Shown here: piece by piece, positions 27,507 to 36,106 of the stretch | How the letters are laid out: each line of letters opens with the position of its first letter | How positions within the stretch are numbered: the stretch's first letter is position 1 | From: DASXRA01 sp036558905 | GTDB taxonomy: Bacteria; Actinomycetota; Actinomycetes; Mycobacteriales; Jatrophihabitantaceae | NCBI GenBank assembly: GCA_036558905.1 | Contig: DATBER010000178.1 | Span: 1 to 36,702 of the forward strand | DNA: 36,702 nt | Direction: 5' to 3' | Position numbers and translations under genes: made by a program | Notes under the pieces: model-generated | The model's database searches: none | What the model was told of the DNA's origin: nothing | The model's input: only the letters and a program-made list of their open reading frames with translations

Positions 27507-30194
27507 GTGACGGGCTCTCGACTGCTCCTGCTGGACGGCCACTCCCTCGCATATCGCGCCTTCTACGCCCTGCGTGAAGTCGAGATGGCGACCACGACCG
27601 GCCAGCCGACCAACGGCGTTTTCGGCTTCACGTCGATGCTGATCAACCTGCTGCGCGACGAGGACCCGACGCACGTCGCCGTGGCCTTCGACCTGTCCCG
27701 CAAGACGTTCCGCAGCGAGACGTACGCCGAATACAAGGCCGGCCGGTCCGAGACGCCGCCCGACTTCCGCGACCAGCTGGCCCTGATCCGCGAGGTACTC
27801 GACGTCTTGCACATCCGGGCGCTCACCGCCGAGAACTACGAGGCCGACGACATCATCGCCACGATCACCACCGGCGCCTCGGCCGAAGGCGCCGACACCC
27901 TCATCTGCACCGGCGACCGCGACTGCCTGCAGCTGGTCACCGACCAGGTCACCGTGCTCTACCCGCGCCGCGGGGTCAGCGACCTGACCCGGTTCACCCC
28001 CGAGGAGGTCGAGGCCAAGTACGGGCTGACGCCGGCTCAGTACCCGGACTTCGCCGCCCTGCGGGGCGACCCCAGCGACAACCTGCCCAGCATCCCCGGG
28101 GTGGGCGAGAAGACGGCGGCCAAGTGGATCCGCGAATTCGGCTCGTTCGACGCCCTTGTCGCCGGCGCCGACACCGTCAAGGGCAAGGCCGGCGACGCGC
28201 TGCGCGAGCACCTGGGCAACGTCATCCGCAACCGGCAGCTGACCGAGCTGGTCCGCGACGTGCCGCTCGACGTCACGTTGGCCGACCTCGAGCGCCGGCC
28301 GTGGGACCGCGACGAGGTGCACAAGCTGTTCGACAACCTGCAGTTCCGGGTGTTGCGCGAGCGGCTGTTCGCCACGGTGGCTGCCGCCGAGCCGGAGGCC
28401 GAGCAGGGCTTCGAGGTCGAGGGCACCCGCCTCGGGCCGGACGACGTCACCGCCTGGCTGGACGAGCACGCCCGTGACGGCCAGCGGGTGGGCATCGCGT
28501 TCCGGGGCAGCTGGGGGCGCGGGGTCGGAACGCTCAGCGGCATCGCGCTGGCCGCCGGCGACGGGGCCGCGGCCTACCTGCAGCCCGAGGCGTTGACATC
28601 CGACGACGAGCAGTGCTTGGCCGGGTGGCTGGCCGATCCGTCCGTGCCCAAGGCGGCCCACGACGTCAAGGGTCCGGTGCTGGCCCTGCGCCAGCACGGC
28701 TGGACGCTCGCCGGGGTCACCAGCGACACCCAGCTCGCCGCCTACCTGGCCCTGCCCGGGCAGCGCTCGTTCGACCTGGCCGACCTGGCCCTGCGCTACC
28801 TGCACCGCGAGCTGCGCTCCAACGAGGCCGATCTCGAGTCCGGGCAGCTGACCCTGGACGGTGGGGTCGACGAGGCGGACGACGCTATAGCTCAGGTCGA
28901 GACCGTGAACGCCACCGCCATCCGCGATCTGGCCGACGCGCTCGACGCCGACCTCGACAAGCGCGGGGCCACCCGGCTGCTGGCCGAGATGGAACTGCCC
29001 CTGCTGTACGTGCTGGCCGACATGGAGACGGTCGGCATCGCCGTCGACTCCGACAAACTCATCGCGCTGCAGACCGAGCTGGGTGCCGCGGTCAAGGACG
29101 TCGAGCAGCAGGCCCACCAGCTGGTCGGCCGCACGTTCAACCTCGGCTCGCCCAAGCAGCTGCAGGTGATCCTCTTCGACGAGTTCAAGCTGCCCAAGAC
29201 GAAGCGGATCAAGAGCGGCTACACCACCGACGCCGACGCATTGGCCGACCTGTACGGCAAGACACAGCACCCGATCCTCGAACTGCTGCTGCGGCATCGT
29301 GAGGTGGCTCGGCTGAAGACTGTCGTCGACTCGTTGCTGCCGCTGATCGACGACACCGGCCGCATCCACACCACCTTCAACCAGACGATCGCGGCCACCG
29401 GCCGGCTGTCGTCCACCGACCCGAACCTGCAGAACATACCGGTGCGTACGGCGGAGGGCCGGCGCATCCGCGAGGCGTTCACCGTGGGCGCGGGCTTCGA
29501 GTCGCTGATGACCGCCGACTACAGCCAGATCGAGATGCGGATCATGGCGACCCTGTCGGCCGACTCCGGGCTGATCGAGGCGTTCACCACGGGCGAGGAT
29601 CTGCACACGTTCGTCGCGTCGCGGGCGTTCGACCTGCCGCCCGATCAGATCGACCCCGAGCTGCGCCGGCGGGTCAAAGCCATGTCGTACGGGCTGGCCT
29701 ACGGGTTGTCGGCGTTCGGGTTGGCCCAGCAGCTCAAGATCAGCGCCGACGAGGCGCGCGGGCAGATGGACGCCTATTTCGCCCGCTTCGGCGGCGTGCG
29801 CGACTACCTGCGATCGGTGGTCGAGGACGCCCGGCAGTCCGGCTACACCGAGACGATCATGGGCCGGCGCCGCTACCTGCCCGACCTGACCAGCGACAAC
29901 CGGCAGCGCCGCGAGATGGCCGAGCGGATGGCCCTCAACGCCCCGATCCAGGGCAGCGCCGCCGACATCATCAAGGTGGCGATGCTCGGCGTGCACCGGT
30001 CGCTGCGCGAGGCCGGGTTGAGGTCACGGCTGCTGCTGCAGGTGCACGACGAGCTCGTGCTCGAGATCGCGGCCGGTGAGCGAAAGGCGGTCGAAGCGCT
30101 GGTACGGCGCGAGATGGGTGCGGCCTACACCCTCGACGTCCCGCTCGACGTCTCCATCGGCGTCGGCCCCACCTGGCACGAGGCGGCGCACTAG
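27507..30194 (+). CDS. polA: DNA polymerase I
   Basis: PolA fills gaps, removes RNA primers and takes part in repair. The 895-residue protein has a 5'-3' exonuclease domain (1 to about 290) with LLLDGHSLAYRAFYAL and CTGDRDCLQL, a middle 3'-5' exonuclease-like domain (about 310-490), and a polymerase domain. The palm catalytic residues are D671 (motif A, DYSQIEMRI) and D848 (motif C, QVHDELVLE); motif B has K724 (RRVKAMSYGLAYG). The DxE metal-binding motif of an active proofreading domain is missing (the corresponding region reads GIAFRGSWG), so proofreading is probably lost, as in other actinobacterial PolA. The GTG at 27507 starts directly with the nuclease domain. It is monocistronic and convergent with the next gene. 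Confidence 0.97.
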   Translation: MTGSRLLLLDGHSLAYRAFYALREVEMATTTGQPTNGVFGFTSMLINLLRDEDPTHVAVAFDLSRKTFRSETYAEYKAGRSETPPDFRDQLALIREVLDVLHIRALTAENYEADDIIATITTGASAEGADTLICTGDRDCLQLVTDQVTVLYPRRGVSDLTRFTPEEVEAKYGLTPAQYPDFAALRGDPSDNLPSIPGVGEKTAAKWIREFGSFDALVAGADTVKGKAGDALREHLGNVIRNRQLTELVRDVPLDVTLADLERRPWDRDEVHKLFDNLQFRVLRERLFATVAAAEPEAEQGFEVEGTRLGPDDVTAWLDEHARDGQRVGIAFRGSWGRGVGTLSGIALAAGDGAAAYLQPEALTSDDEQCLAGWLADPSVPKAAHDVKGPVLALRQHGWTLAGVTSDTQLAAYLALPGQRSFDLADLALRYLHRELRSNEADLESGQLTLDGGVDEADDAIAQVETVNATAIRDLADALDADLDKRGATRLLAEMELPLLYVLADMETVGIAVDSDKLIALQTELGAAVKDVEQQAHQLVGRTFNLGSPKQLQVILFDEFKLPKTKRIKSGYTTDADALADLYGKTQHPILELLLRHREVARLKTVVDSLLPLIDDTGRIHTTFNQTIAATGRLSSTDPNLQNIPVRTAEGRRIREAFTVGAGFESLMTADYSQIEMRIMATLSADSGLIEAFTTGEDLHTFVASRAFDLPPDQIDPELRRRVKAMSYGLAYGLSAFGLAQQLKISADEARGQMDAYFARFGGVRDYLRSVVEDARQSGYTETIMGRRRYLPDLTSDNRQRREMAERMALNAPIQGSAADIIKVAMLGVHRSLREAGLRSRLLLQVHDELVLEIAAGERKAVEALVRREMGAAYTLDVPLDVSIGVGPTWHEAAH

Positions 30195-30207
30195 TGTCCG
30201 CGGGGCG

Positions 30208-30681
30208 CTAGAGCCCGTTCTGCATCTCCCGCCAGCGGGCCACCATGGCCGGCATCTCGACGCGGGCGAAGTCGAAGAACCGCCGCGTCTCGTCGACCCG
30301 CCGCCCGGCCGGGGTACCGGCGCCGAGCACGTCGACGCCGTGGGCCAGCGTCTGGTTCCAGCGCTCGAACAGCCGGTCGCGGTTGGCGATCACCTCGTAC
30401 CACATGTCCTGGCCGATGCGGTACACGTCGCGCCGCTCGCCGGGCCGGCGTTCGCGGACCGTCATGTCGACCTGTTCCAGGTAGCGGATCGCGCCGGAGA
30501 TCGCCGCCGGGCTGGCCTGCAGCAGCTCGGCCAGCTCGGACGCGGAGCGCCCCTCGTCAGCGGTGAGCAGGGCGACGAACACCCGTGCGGGCATGCGCGG
30601 CATGCCGGCCGACACCAGGTCGGCGGCGAACCGCTCGACGAATTCGGAGACGGCCGCGGGGTCTCGGCGTTTCCCGGTCAC
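30208..30681 (-). CDS. GbsR/MarR-type transcriptional regulator
   Basis: A 157-residue winged-helix regulator. The HTH is about residues 46-70 (SASELAELLQASPAAISGAI) with a charged wing at 76-88 (RERRPGERRDVYR); N- and C-terminal helices would form the dimer, as in GbsR/MarR proteins. The GTG at 30681 is six bases after a -10 (TAAGCT), so the mRNA is probably leaderless. It faces the ABC exporter genes across 62 bp with overlapping promoters; a local repressor of the exporter, relieved by a ligand, is the likely role. The ligand is unknown. Confidence 0.88.
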   Translation of the reverse strand: MTGKRRDPAAVSEFVERFAADLVSAGMPRMPARVFVALLTADEGRSASELAELLQASPAAISGAIRYLEQVDMTVRERRPGERRDVYRIGQDMWYEVIANRDRLFERWNQTLAHGVDVLGAGTPAGRRVDETRRFFDFARVEMPAMVARWREMQNGL

Positions 30682-30687
30682 CCGGCC

Positions 30688-30737
30688 AGCTTAGGTGTGT
30701 TCACTGATTTCACAAACTTCTGAATGAAGCGTACGGT
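30688..30737. promoter_or_regulatory. Face-to-face promoters of the GbsR-like regulator and the ABC exporter
   Basis: On the plus strand TTCACA (30709-30714), a 17-bp spacer and TACGGT (30732-30737) lead to the exporter GTG (30744), six bases after the -10. On the minus strand TTTGTG (30711-30716) and TAAGCT (30688-30693), also 17 bp apart, lead to the regulator GTG (30681). The -35 boxes overlap. The intervening AT-rich stretch has repeats TTCACTGA and TTTCACAA, which may be the operator. Confidence 0.65.
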
Positions 30738-30743
30738 CGGTTC

Positions 30744-31658
30744 GTGCCCGCGATCGACATCCAGAACCTCGTCAAGACGTTCGGCCGCACCCAGGCCCTC
30801 AACGGGCTCGACCTGTCGGTCGAGATCGGCGAGGTGCACGGGTTCCTCGGCCCGAACGGGGCCGGCAAGTCCACGACGATCCGGGTCCTGCTCGGGCTGC
30901 TCCGCGCCGACTCCGGCGAAGTGCGCCTGCTCGGCGGCGACCCGTGGCGCGACATCGCCACACTGCACCGCCGCCTGGCGTACGTGCCGGGCGACGTCAC
31001 GCTGTGGCCGAACCTGTCCGGTGGCGAGGTGATCGACCTGCTCGGCCGGCTGCGCGGCGGGATGGACGAGCGGCGGCGGGCCGAACTGCTGGAACGGTTC
31101 GAGCTGGACCCGACCAAGAAGGGTCGCGCCTACTCGAAGGGCAACCGGCAGAAGGTCGCTCTGGTGGCCGCGCTGGCCTCCGACGTCGAGCTGCTCATCC
31201 TGGACGAGCCGACGTCCGGGCTGGATCCGCTGATGGAGGAGGTGTTCCGAGAGTGCATCGCCGATGAGCGGGCCCGCGGACGCACCGTCTTGCTGTCCAG
31301 CCACATCCTGTCCGAGGTCGAGGCGCTGTGCGAGCGGGTCAGCATCATCCGTGACGGACGCACCGTCGAGTCCGGCTCGCTGAGCGAGCTGCGGCACCTG
31401 ACCCGCACGTCGATCACGGCCGAGCTCGACACGGCGCCCGACGGCTTGGCCCGGCACCCCGGCGTGCACGACCTGAACGTCGACGGCACCACGGTGCGTC
31501 TGGAGGTCGACCCGCCCCAGCTCGGCGACGTGCTGGGCGAGCTGACCAAGCTGGGCGTGCGCTCGCTGGCCAGCCGCCCGCCGACGCTGGAGGAGCTCTT
31601 CCTGCGCCACTACGCGACCGACGCCTCGCGCGAGCGTTCGACGCCCGAGGCGTCATGA
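30744..31658 (+). CDS. ABC transporter ATP-binding protein (multidrug-type exporter)
   Basis: The 304-residue ATPase powers export by the membrane partner encoded next. Walker A is GPNGAGKST (36-44), the signature is SKGNRQK (131-137), a common variant of LSGGQ in drug and antibiotic exporters, and Walker B is LLILDEPTSGLD (150-161). SSHILSEVE is the switch histidine region. Residues after about 220 form a C-terminal extension typical of the DrrA/CcmA group. The GTG at 30744 has no Shine-Dalgarno and lies six bases after a -10 box, so translation is probably leaderless. It overlaps the permease start by four bases (ATGA). Confidence 0.95.
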   Translation: MPAIDIQNLVKTFGRTQALNGLDLSVEIGEVHGFLGPNGAGKSTTIRVLLGLLRADSGEVRLLGGDPWRDIATLHRRLAYVPGDVTLWPNLSGGEVIDLLGRLRGGMDERRRAELLERFELDPTKKGRAYSKGNRQKVALVAALASDVELLILDEPTSGLDPLMEEVFRECIADERARGRTVLLSSHILSEVEALCERVSIIRDGRTVESGSLSELRHLTRTSITAELDTAPDGLARHPGVHDLNVDGTTVRLEVDPPQLGDVLGELTKLGVRSLASRPPTLEELFLRHYATDASRERSTPEAS

Positions 31659-33244
31659 CTCAGCTGCTCGGCACGAACGCGCTGGTCCAGCTCGGGATGC
31701 GCCGCGACCGGATCATGATCCCGGTCTGGCTCTATGCACTGATCGCGGTCGTGGCCTCGACCGGCTACAGCTACGGCCGGCTCTACGACACCCGGGCGGC
31801 CCGGCTCGGTTTCGCATCGGCGGTCGCGACGAACGGGTCGACGCTCGCGTTCTACGGGCACGTCTACAACGCCGACTCGATCGGCGGCCTGACCGCGTGG
31901 CGGCTGTCCGGCATCGGCGCGGCGCTCACGGCGGCGTTCACGGTGCTGCTCGTCGTGCGGCACACCCGCGCCGACGAGGAGGCCGGCCGGCTCGAACTGA
32001 TCGGCGCCGGCGTGGTCGGGCGGTACGCGCCGCTGACCACCGGCGTGGTTATCGCCCTGGGAGCCGATGCCGCGCTGGCCGGACTGGTGCTGATCGCGCA
32101 GGTCGCGGTCGGGTTGCCGTTCGCCGGAGCGGTGGCGTTCGCCCTGGGCTGGTTCGGCGCCGGACTGGTGTTCGCCGCGGTGGCCGCCGTGACGGCGCAG
32201 ATCGCCGAGACGTCGCGGGTAGCCAACGGCCTCGCCTTCGGGGTGCTCGGCCTGGCCTACCTGCTACGGGCGGTCGGCGACGCCGGACCGTCGTGGGTGT
32301 CGTGGCTGTCGCCGATCGGCTGGTCGCAGCAGCTGCGGCCGTACGCCGGCGAACGGTGGTGGGTGCTCGGGCTGTTCGTCGCGCTCGCGGCAGTGATCGG
32401 CGCCGTGGCGTACGGGCTGGTCGAGCGGCGCGACATCGGCGCCGGGCTGTTGCCGACCCGGCCCGGCCCGGCGGCCGCCGCCCCGACGCTGCGCTCGCCG
32501 CTGGCGCTGGCCTGGCGGCTGCAACGCGGACTGCTGGCCGGCTGGGCGGTGGCTCTGCTGATCTACGGCGCGGTGATCGGCGGCATCGCCGACGGTATCG
32601 ACGCGCTGGTGCAGGAGAGCAAGGGCACCCGCGACATCATCACCGACATGGGCGGCACCAAGAGCCTGATCGACGCGTTCCTGGCGACCGCCGCCGGACT
32701 GCTCGGCCTGGCCGCGGCCGTCTATGCCGTGCAGGCCGTGCTGCGCCTGCGCACCGAGGAGACCGAGCAGCGGGCCGAGCCGCTGCTGGCCACCCGGGTC
32801 GGCCGGATTCGCTGGGCGCTCAGCCACGTGACCATCGCCGTGGCCGGCAGCGTCGTGCTGCTCGCCCTGGGCGGACTGTCGGCCGGGCTGGCGCACGGGC
32901 TGCGCTCGCACGACGTCGGTCACCAGCTGCCTCGCGTGCTGGGCGCTGCGCTGGCCCAACTGCCGGCCACCTGGGTGGTCACCGCGGTTGCGCTGGCGCT
33001 GTTCGGGCTGCGGCCGCGGGCGGCGCCGGCCGGCTGGGGCGTGCTCGGCGCCTGCCTGCTGCTGTGGCTGCTCGGCCCGAGCGTGCACCTCGCGCAATGG
33101 GCGATGGACATCTCGCCGTTCACGCACATCCCCAAGCTGCCCGGGTCGGCGTTCTCCACGACGCCGCTGGCCCTGCTGACCGCGATCGCGGTGCTCGTCG
33201 CCGCGGCCGGGCTGGCCGCACTGCGCCGCCGTGACATCGGCTGA
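31655..33244 (+). CDS. ABC exporter membrane protein
   Basis: A 529-residue integral membrane protein with about twelve predicted helices in two similar halves (1 to about 265 and 290-529). Each half carries Arg-rich cytoplasmic loops with RTEETE or TRADEEAGR-type motifs (residues 104-112 and 366-371), seen in TnrB3/tetronasin-type antibiotic exporters. Both halves end in a similar RRDIG (258-262 and 525-529), which supports internal duplication. It forms the exporter with the preceding ATPase. The substrate is unknown; a hydrophobic drug or lipid is likely for this group. It is in an operon with the ATPase and probably regulated by the divergent GbsR-like protein. A hairpin at 33264-33284 follows. 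Confidence 0.9.
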   Translation: MTQLLGTNALVQLGMRRDRIMIPVWLYALIAVVASTGYSYGRLYDTRAARLGFASAVATNGSTLAFYGHVYNADSIGGLTAWRLSGIGAALTAAFTVLLVVRHTRADEEAGRLELIGAGVVGRYAPLTTGVVIALGADAALAGLVLIAQVAVGLPFAGAVAFALGWFGAGLVFAAVAAVTAQIAETSRVANGLAFGVLGLAYLLRAVGDAGPSWVSWLSPIGWSQQLRPYAGERWWVLGLFVALAAVIGAVAYGLVERRDIGAGLLPTRPGPAAAAPTLRSPLALAWRLQRGLLAGWAVALLIYGAVIGGIADGIDALVQESKGTRDIITDMGGTKSLIDAFLATAAGLLGLAAAVYAVQAVLRLRTEETEQRAEPLLATRVGRIRWALSHVTIAVAGSVVLLALGGLSAGLAHGLRSHDVGHQLPRVLGAALAQLPATWVVTAVALALFGLRPRAAPAGWGVLGACLLLWLLGPSVHLAQWAMDISPFTHIPKLPGSAFSTTPLALLTAIAVLVAAAGLAALRRRDIG

Positions 33245-33263
33245 TCTGCGGCTTGGTCCGGTT

Positions 33264-33284
33264 GCGCCCGGTCTGGCCGGGTGC
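33264..33284 (+). terminator. Hairpin after the ABC exporter operon
   Basis: GCGCCCGG-TCTGG-CCGGGTGC forms an 8-bp stem with one G-T pair, 19 bases after the permease stop. A second dyad, GCCAGCG (33283-33289) with CGCTGGC (33307-33313), follows directly. Confidence 0.5.
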
Positions 33285-33333
33285 CAGCGCCGCTGACACC
33301 GCTCATCGCTGGCGCACAGTCAACGCTCAGTCT

Positions 33334-33339
33334 TAGGGT
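33334..33339 (+). promoter_or_regulatory. Possible -10 box for the subtilisin-like protease gene
   Basis: TAGGGT fits TAnnnT and would start a leader of about 30 bases containing GGAGGA (33367-33372) before the ATG at 33376. No clear -35. Confidence 0.4.
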
Positions 33340-33375
33340 CCGGGCACCCCGTCCGCCCTTACCCCTGGAGGATCG

Positions 33376-34827
33376 ATGCGCCTACCCGTCACCCGACTCG
33401 GTGCATCAGCCGGAGCGGCCGCCCTCGTCCTGGGCATCGCCGTGGCCGTGGCGCCTACCGCCGCCGCGCAGCCGGACAGCCCGAACCGTCCCCGCCCGAA
33501 CTGGCAGCCGGTACCCGACGGCGTGACGATGAGCTACGTCGTCAACACCAACGCCAACAACGGCCAGATGCAGAAGGCCGAGCGCGCCATCGCCGACGCC
33601 GACGGCACCGTCGTGCAGGCGTGGCCGCAGATCGGCGTGATCGTCGCCCACGCCACGCACGCATCGTTCCGCGACGACCTGCTCGACAGCCGCTTCGGCA
33701 ACGCCGTGCAGTCGGTGGGCGCCACCCGCACGGTGGCCGTCACCGAGGGCACGCCGTCGAGCGCTGCCCTCGCCGCCGGCAAGGCCTCGATCGACGAATC
33801 GGCCGCCGCACCCACTCCGGACCCGCTGGAGGGCGAGCAGTGGGACATGCAGCAGATCAAGGCCGACCAGGCGCACGCGATCACCGACGGCAGCCGTGAC
33901 GTGCTGGTCGGCGTGCTGGACAGCGGCATCGACGCCACCCATCCGGACCTCGCCCCCAACCTCGACTCTGCCGACTCGGTCGGCTGCACCGACGCGGGCG
34001 TGCCCGACCAGAGTCAGGCGGCCTGGGTGCCCACCACGAGCACGCACGGCACGCACGTCGCCGGCACCATCGCCGCCGCCCGCAACAACATCGGTATCGT
34101 CGGGGTGGCCCCGAACGTGCGGCTCGCGTCGGTCAAGGTCGTCAACGACGACGGGTTCATCTACCCCGAGTACGCGATCTGCGGATTCATGTGGGCCGGC
34201 CTGCGGCACATGGACGTCACCAACAACTCCTACTTCATCGACCCGTGGTTCTACTGGTGCAACGACGGGGCCGACCAGCAGGCCGGCAAGGAGGCAGTTG
34301 CGCGGGCCGTGCAGTGGTCCGAGGACCAGGGCGTCGTCAGCGCGGCCGCGGCCGGCAACGAGAACTACGACCTGGCCCACAAGACGACCGACTCGGGCAG
34401 CCCGGACGACTCGACGCCGGTCACGCGCACGATCAACAACGCGTGCCTGGACATCCCGACCGAGCTGCCCGGGGTCGTCACGGTCGCGTCGACCACCCAG
34501 GCCCGCGCCAAGTCGAGCTTCTCCAGCTACGGCCAGGGCGTGATCGACGTCGCGGCGCCCGGTTCGTCGGTGCTGTCGACGGTCGTCGGTGGCGGGTACG
34601 GGCTGCTGTCCGGCACCTCGATGGCCTCGCCGCACGCGGCCGGTGTGCTGGCGCTGATCAAGTCCCGGCACCCGTCGGCCGACCCGGCGACGCTGCTGGC
34701 GTTACTGCGGGCCGAAGCGGACGACGTGGCCTGTCCGGTCGGCGACGCGCGCTGCACCGGCACGACCGACGACAACGCGTTCTTCGGCGAGGGAATCGTC
34801 GACGCGCTGCAGGCGGTCACCTCCTAG
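33376..34827 (+). CDS. Secreted subtilisin-like serine protease (S8 family)
   Basis: A 483-residue exported protease. The signal peptide is residues 1-31, with cleavage likely after AAA. A propeptide of inhibitor I9 type (about 52-122) should fold the enzyme and be removed. The catalytic triad is D182 (VLDSGID), H224 (STHGTHVAG) and S415 (SGTSMASPHAAG). AAAGNEN supplies the oxyanion-hole asparagine. Cysteine pairs (near 204/268, 293/368 and 454/461) could form disulphides in the mature enzyme. There is no cell-wall anchor, so it is probably released. The ATG has GGAGGA upstream. It is monocistronic, ended by two hairpins. Confidence 0.94.
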   Translation: MRLPVTRLGASAGAAALVLGIAVAVAPTAAAQPDSPNRPRPNWQPVPDGVTMSYVVNTNANNGQMQKAERAIADADGTVVQAWPQIGVIVAHATHASFRDDLLDSRFGNAVQSVGATRTVAVTEGTPSSAALAAGKASIDESAAAPTPDPLEGEQWDMQQIKADQAHAITDGSRDVLVGVLDSGIDATHPDLAPNLDSADSVGCTDAGVPDQSQAAWVPTTSTHGTHVAGTIAAARNNIGIVGVAPNVRLASVKVVNDDGFIYPEYAICGFMWAGLRHMDVTNNSYFIDPWFYWCNDGADQQAGKEAVARAVQWSEDQGVVSAAAAGNENYDLAHKTTDSGSPDDSTPVTRTINNACLDIPTELPGVVTVASTTQARAKSSFSSYGQGVIDVAAPGSSVLSTVVGGGYGLLSGTSMASPHAAGVLALIKSRHPSADPATLLALLRAEADDVACPVGDARCTGTTDDNAFFGEGIVDALQAVTS

Positions 34828-34833
34828 CGGGCG

Positions 34834-34890
34834 TACCGCGGTTGCGGTAGGGCGGCGTGCGCCGTGGTGCTGATGCCGGGCGCACGCCGC
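34834..34890 (+). terminator. Two consecutive hairpins after the protease gene
   Basis: TACCGC-GGTT-GCGGTA (34834-34849) is followed by a perfect 12-bp stem, GCGGCGTGCGCC / GGCGCACGCCGC (34852-34863 and 34879-34890, 15-base loop). They lie seven bases after the stop codon and close to the kinase promoter. Confidence 0.6.
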
Positions 34891-34896
34891 GTGTCC

Positions 34897-34902
34897 TACC
34901 GT
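34897..34902 (+). promoter_or_regulatory. -10 box of the histidine kinase gene, leaderless
   Basis: TACCGT fits TAnnnT and lies seven bases before ATG 34910, so the transcript probably starts at the ATG. This favours ATG 34910 over the in-frame GTG 34901, which would lie within the box. Confidence 0.5.
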
Positions 34903-34909
34903 GCCGGGG

Positions 34910-36106
34910 ATGGGCACCAACAGCTGGCGAGCCGCGCTGCGGTGGGTCCGGGACCACCCGGACCTGCTGCTCGCGCTCGCCGCTGCCCTGATCAGCGTGG
35001 TCGGCGCGACGTTCGCGGCCCGCCACCAGCACGCGGATCGCAGCCTGGACGTCTGGGGGTACCTGCTCCTGCTCGCCGGGCCGGCCTTCCTGATCGTGCG
35101 CCGGCGCTGGCCGGTCGCCGTGCTGGCCGGCGTGTTCGCCGCGACGTTCGGCTACATCTGGCTGGGCTACCCGCAGGGTCCGGTGTGGCTGCCGCTGATC
35201 GTCGCGTTCGGCGGCGTGGTCCTGATGGGTAAGCGGCTGGCGGCCTACACCGCGCTGGTGGCCGGATTCGTGGCGACGACGTGGCTCTCGAGCCTGTTCC
35301 GCGCGGACGAGAAGGGGCCCAGCCTGATCGGCGCGCTGGGCATCGGCGCGTGGCTGCTGACGCTGGCCGCGATCACCGAGCTGATCCGCTACCGCGGCGA
35401 GCTGCGCCGGGCGGCCCGCCGCGAGGAGGTCGAGGCGCAGCGCACCCGGGAGGAGTCGGCCCGCCGCCGGGCCAGCGAGGAGCGGCTGGACATCGCCCGC
35501 GAGCTGCACGACGTCCTGGCCCACAGCATCTCGATGATCAACGTCCAGGCCGGCGTCGCCCTCGAGTTGATCGACGAACGGCCCGAGCAGGCGCGTGCGT
35601 CGCTGGCGACGATCAAGCAGGCGAGCAAGGATGCCCTGGTGGAGGTCCAGGCCGTGCTCGGCGCGCTGCGCCAGGCCGGCGAGCATGCGGCCACCGCCCC
35701 GGCGCCCAGCATCGCCGACCTCGACCGTCTCGTGTCCGGCGCGCGGGCGGCCGGCCTGGAGGTGCACGTGCACACCGACGGATCGCCGCACGGGCTGCCG
35801 GCCGGCACCGACCTGGCCGCGTACCGGATCCTGCAGGAGTCGCTGACGAACGTGGTCCGCCACGCCGGCGCCACGGCAGTAACGGTGACCGTGCACTACG
35901 CCACCGACCAGCTCACCGTCGAGGTGGCCGACAATGGCCACGGACCGGCGCGGGCGGCCAAGCCGGCCGGGCCCGACGGCGGTGGCAACGGCATTGCCGG
36001 GATGCGCGAGCGGGCCGAGGCACTGGGCGGGGAGCTGTCGGCCGGACGGCTGTTCACCGGCGGGTTTCGGGTGCGCGCCCGCCTGCCGATAGGGGAGTCG
36101 CATTGA
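34910..36106 (+). CDS. Sensor histidine kinase (HisKA_3 type)
   Basis: The 398-residue kinase has four to five membrane helices in residues 20-150, a coiled stretch (about 160-190) and a HisKA_3 dimerisation domain with phospho-acceptor H200 in ARELHDVLAHS. A HATPase domain follows, with the N-box ESLTNVVRHA, ADNGHGPA and GNGIAGMRERAEALGG. This is the NarL-type class, typically with little or no extracellular sensor domain, so it probably senses within the membrane. The start at ATG 34910 is chosen because a -10 box overlaps the alternative GTG 34901. It overlaps the response regulator gene by four bases. Confidence 0.92.
   Translation: MGTNSWRAALRWVRDHPDLLLALAAALISVVGATFAARHQHADRSLDVWGYLLLLAGPAFLIVRRRWPVAVLAGVFAATFGYIWLGYPQGPVWLPLIVAFGGVVLMGKRLAAYTALVAGFVATTWLSSLFRADEKGPSLIGALGIGAWLLTLAAITELIRYRGELRRAARREEVEAQRTREESARRRASEERLDIARELHDVLAHSISMINVQAGVALELIDERPEQARASLATIKQASKDALVEVQAVLGALRQAGEHAATAPAPSIADLDRLVSGARAAGLEVHVHTDGSPHGLPAGTDLAAYRILQESLTNVVRHAGATAVTVTVHYATDQLTVEVADNGHGPARAAKPAGPDGGGNGIAGMRERAEALGGELSAGRLFTGGFRVRARLPIGESH

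Noticed and set aside
27507..30194. Loss of proofreading in PolA as a novelty
   Set aside because: A degenerate 3'-5' exonuclease domain is known in other actinobacterial DNA polymerase I proteins.
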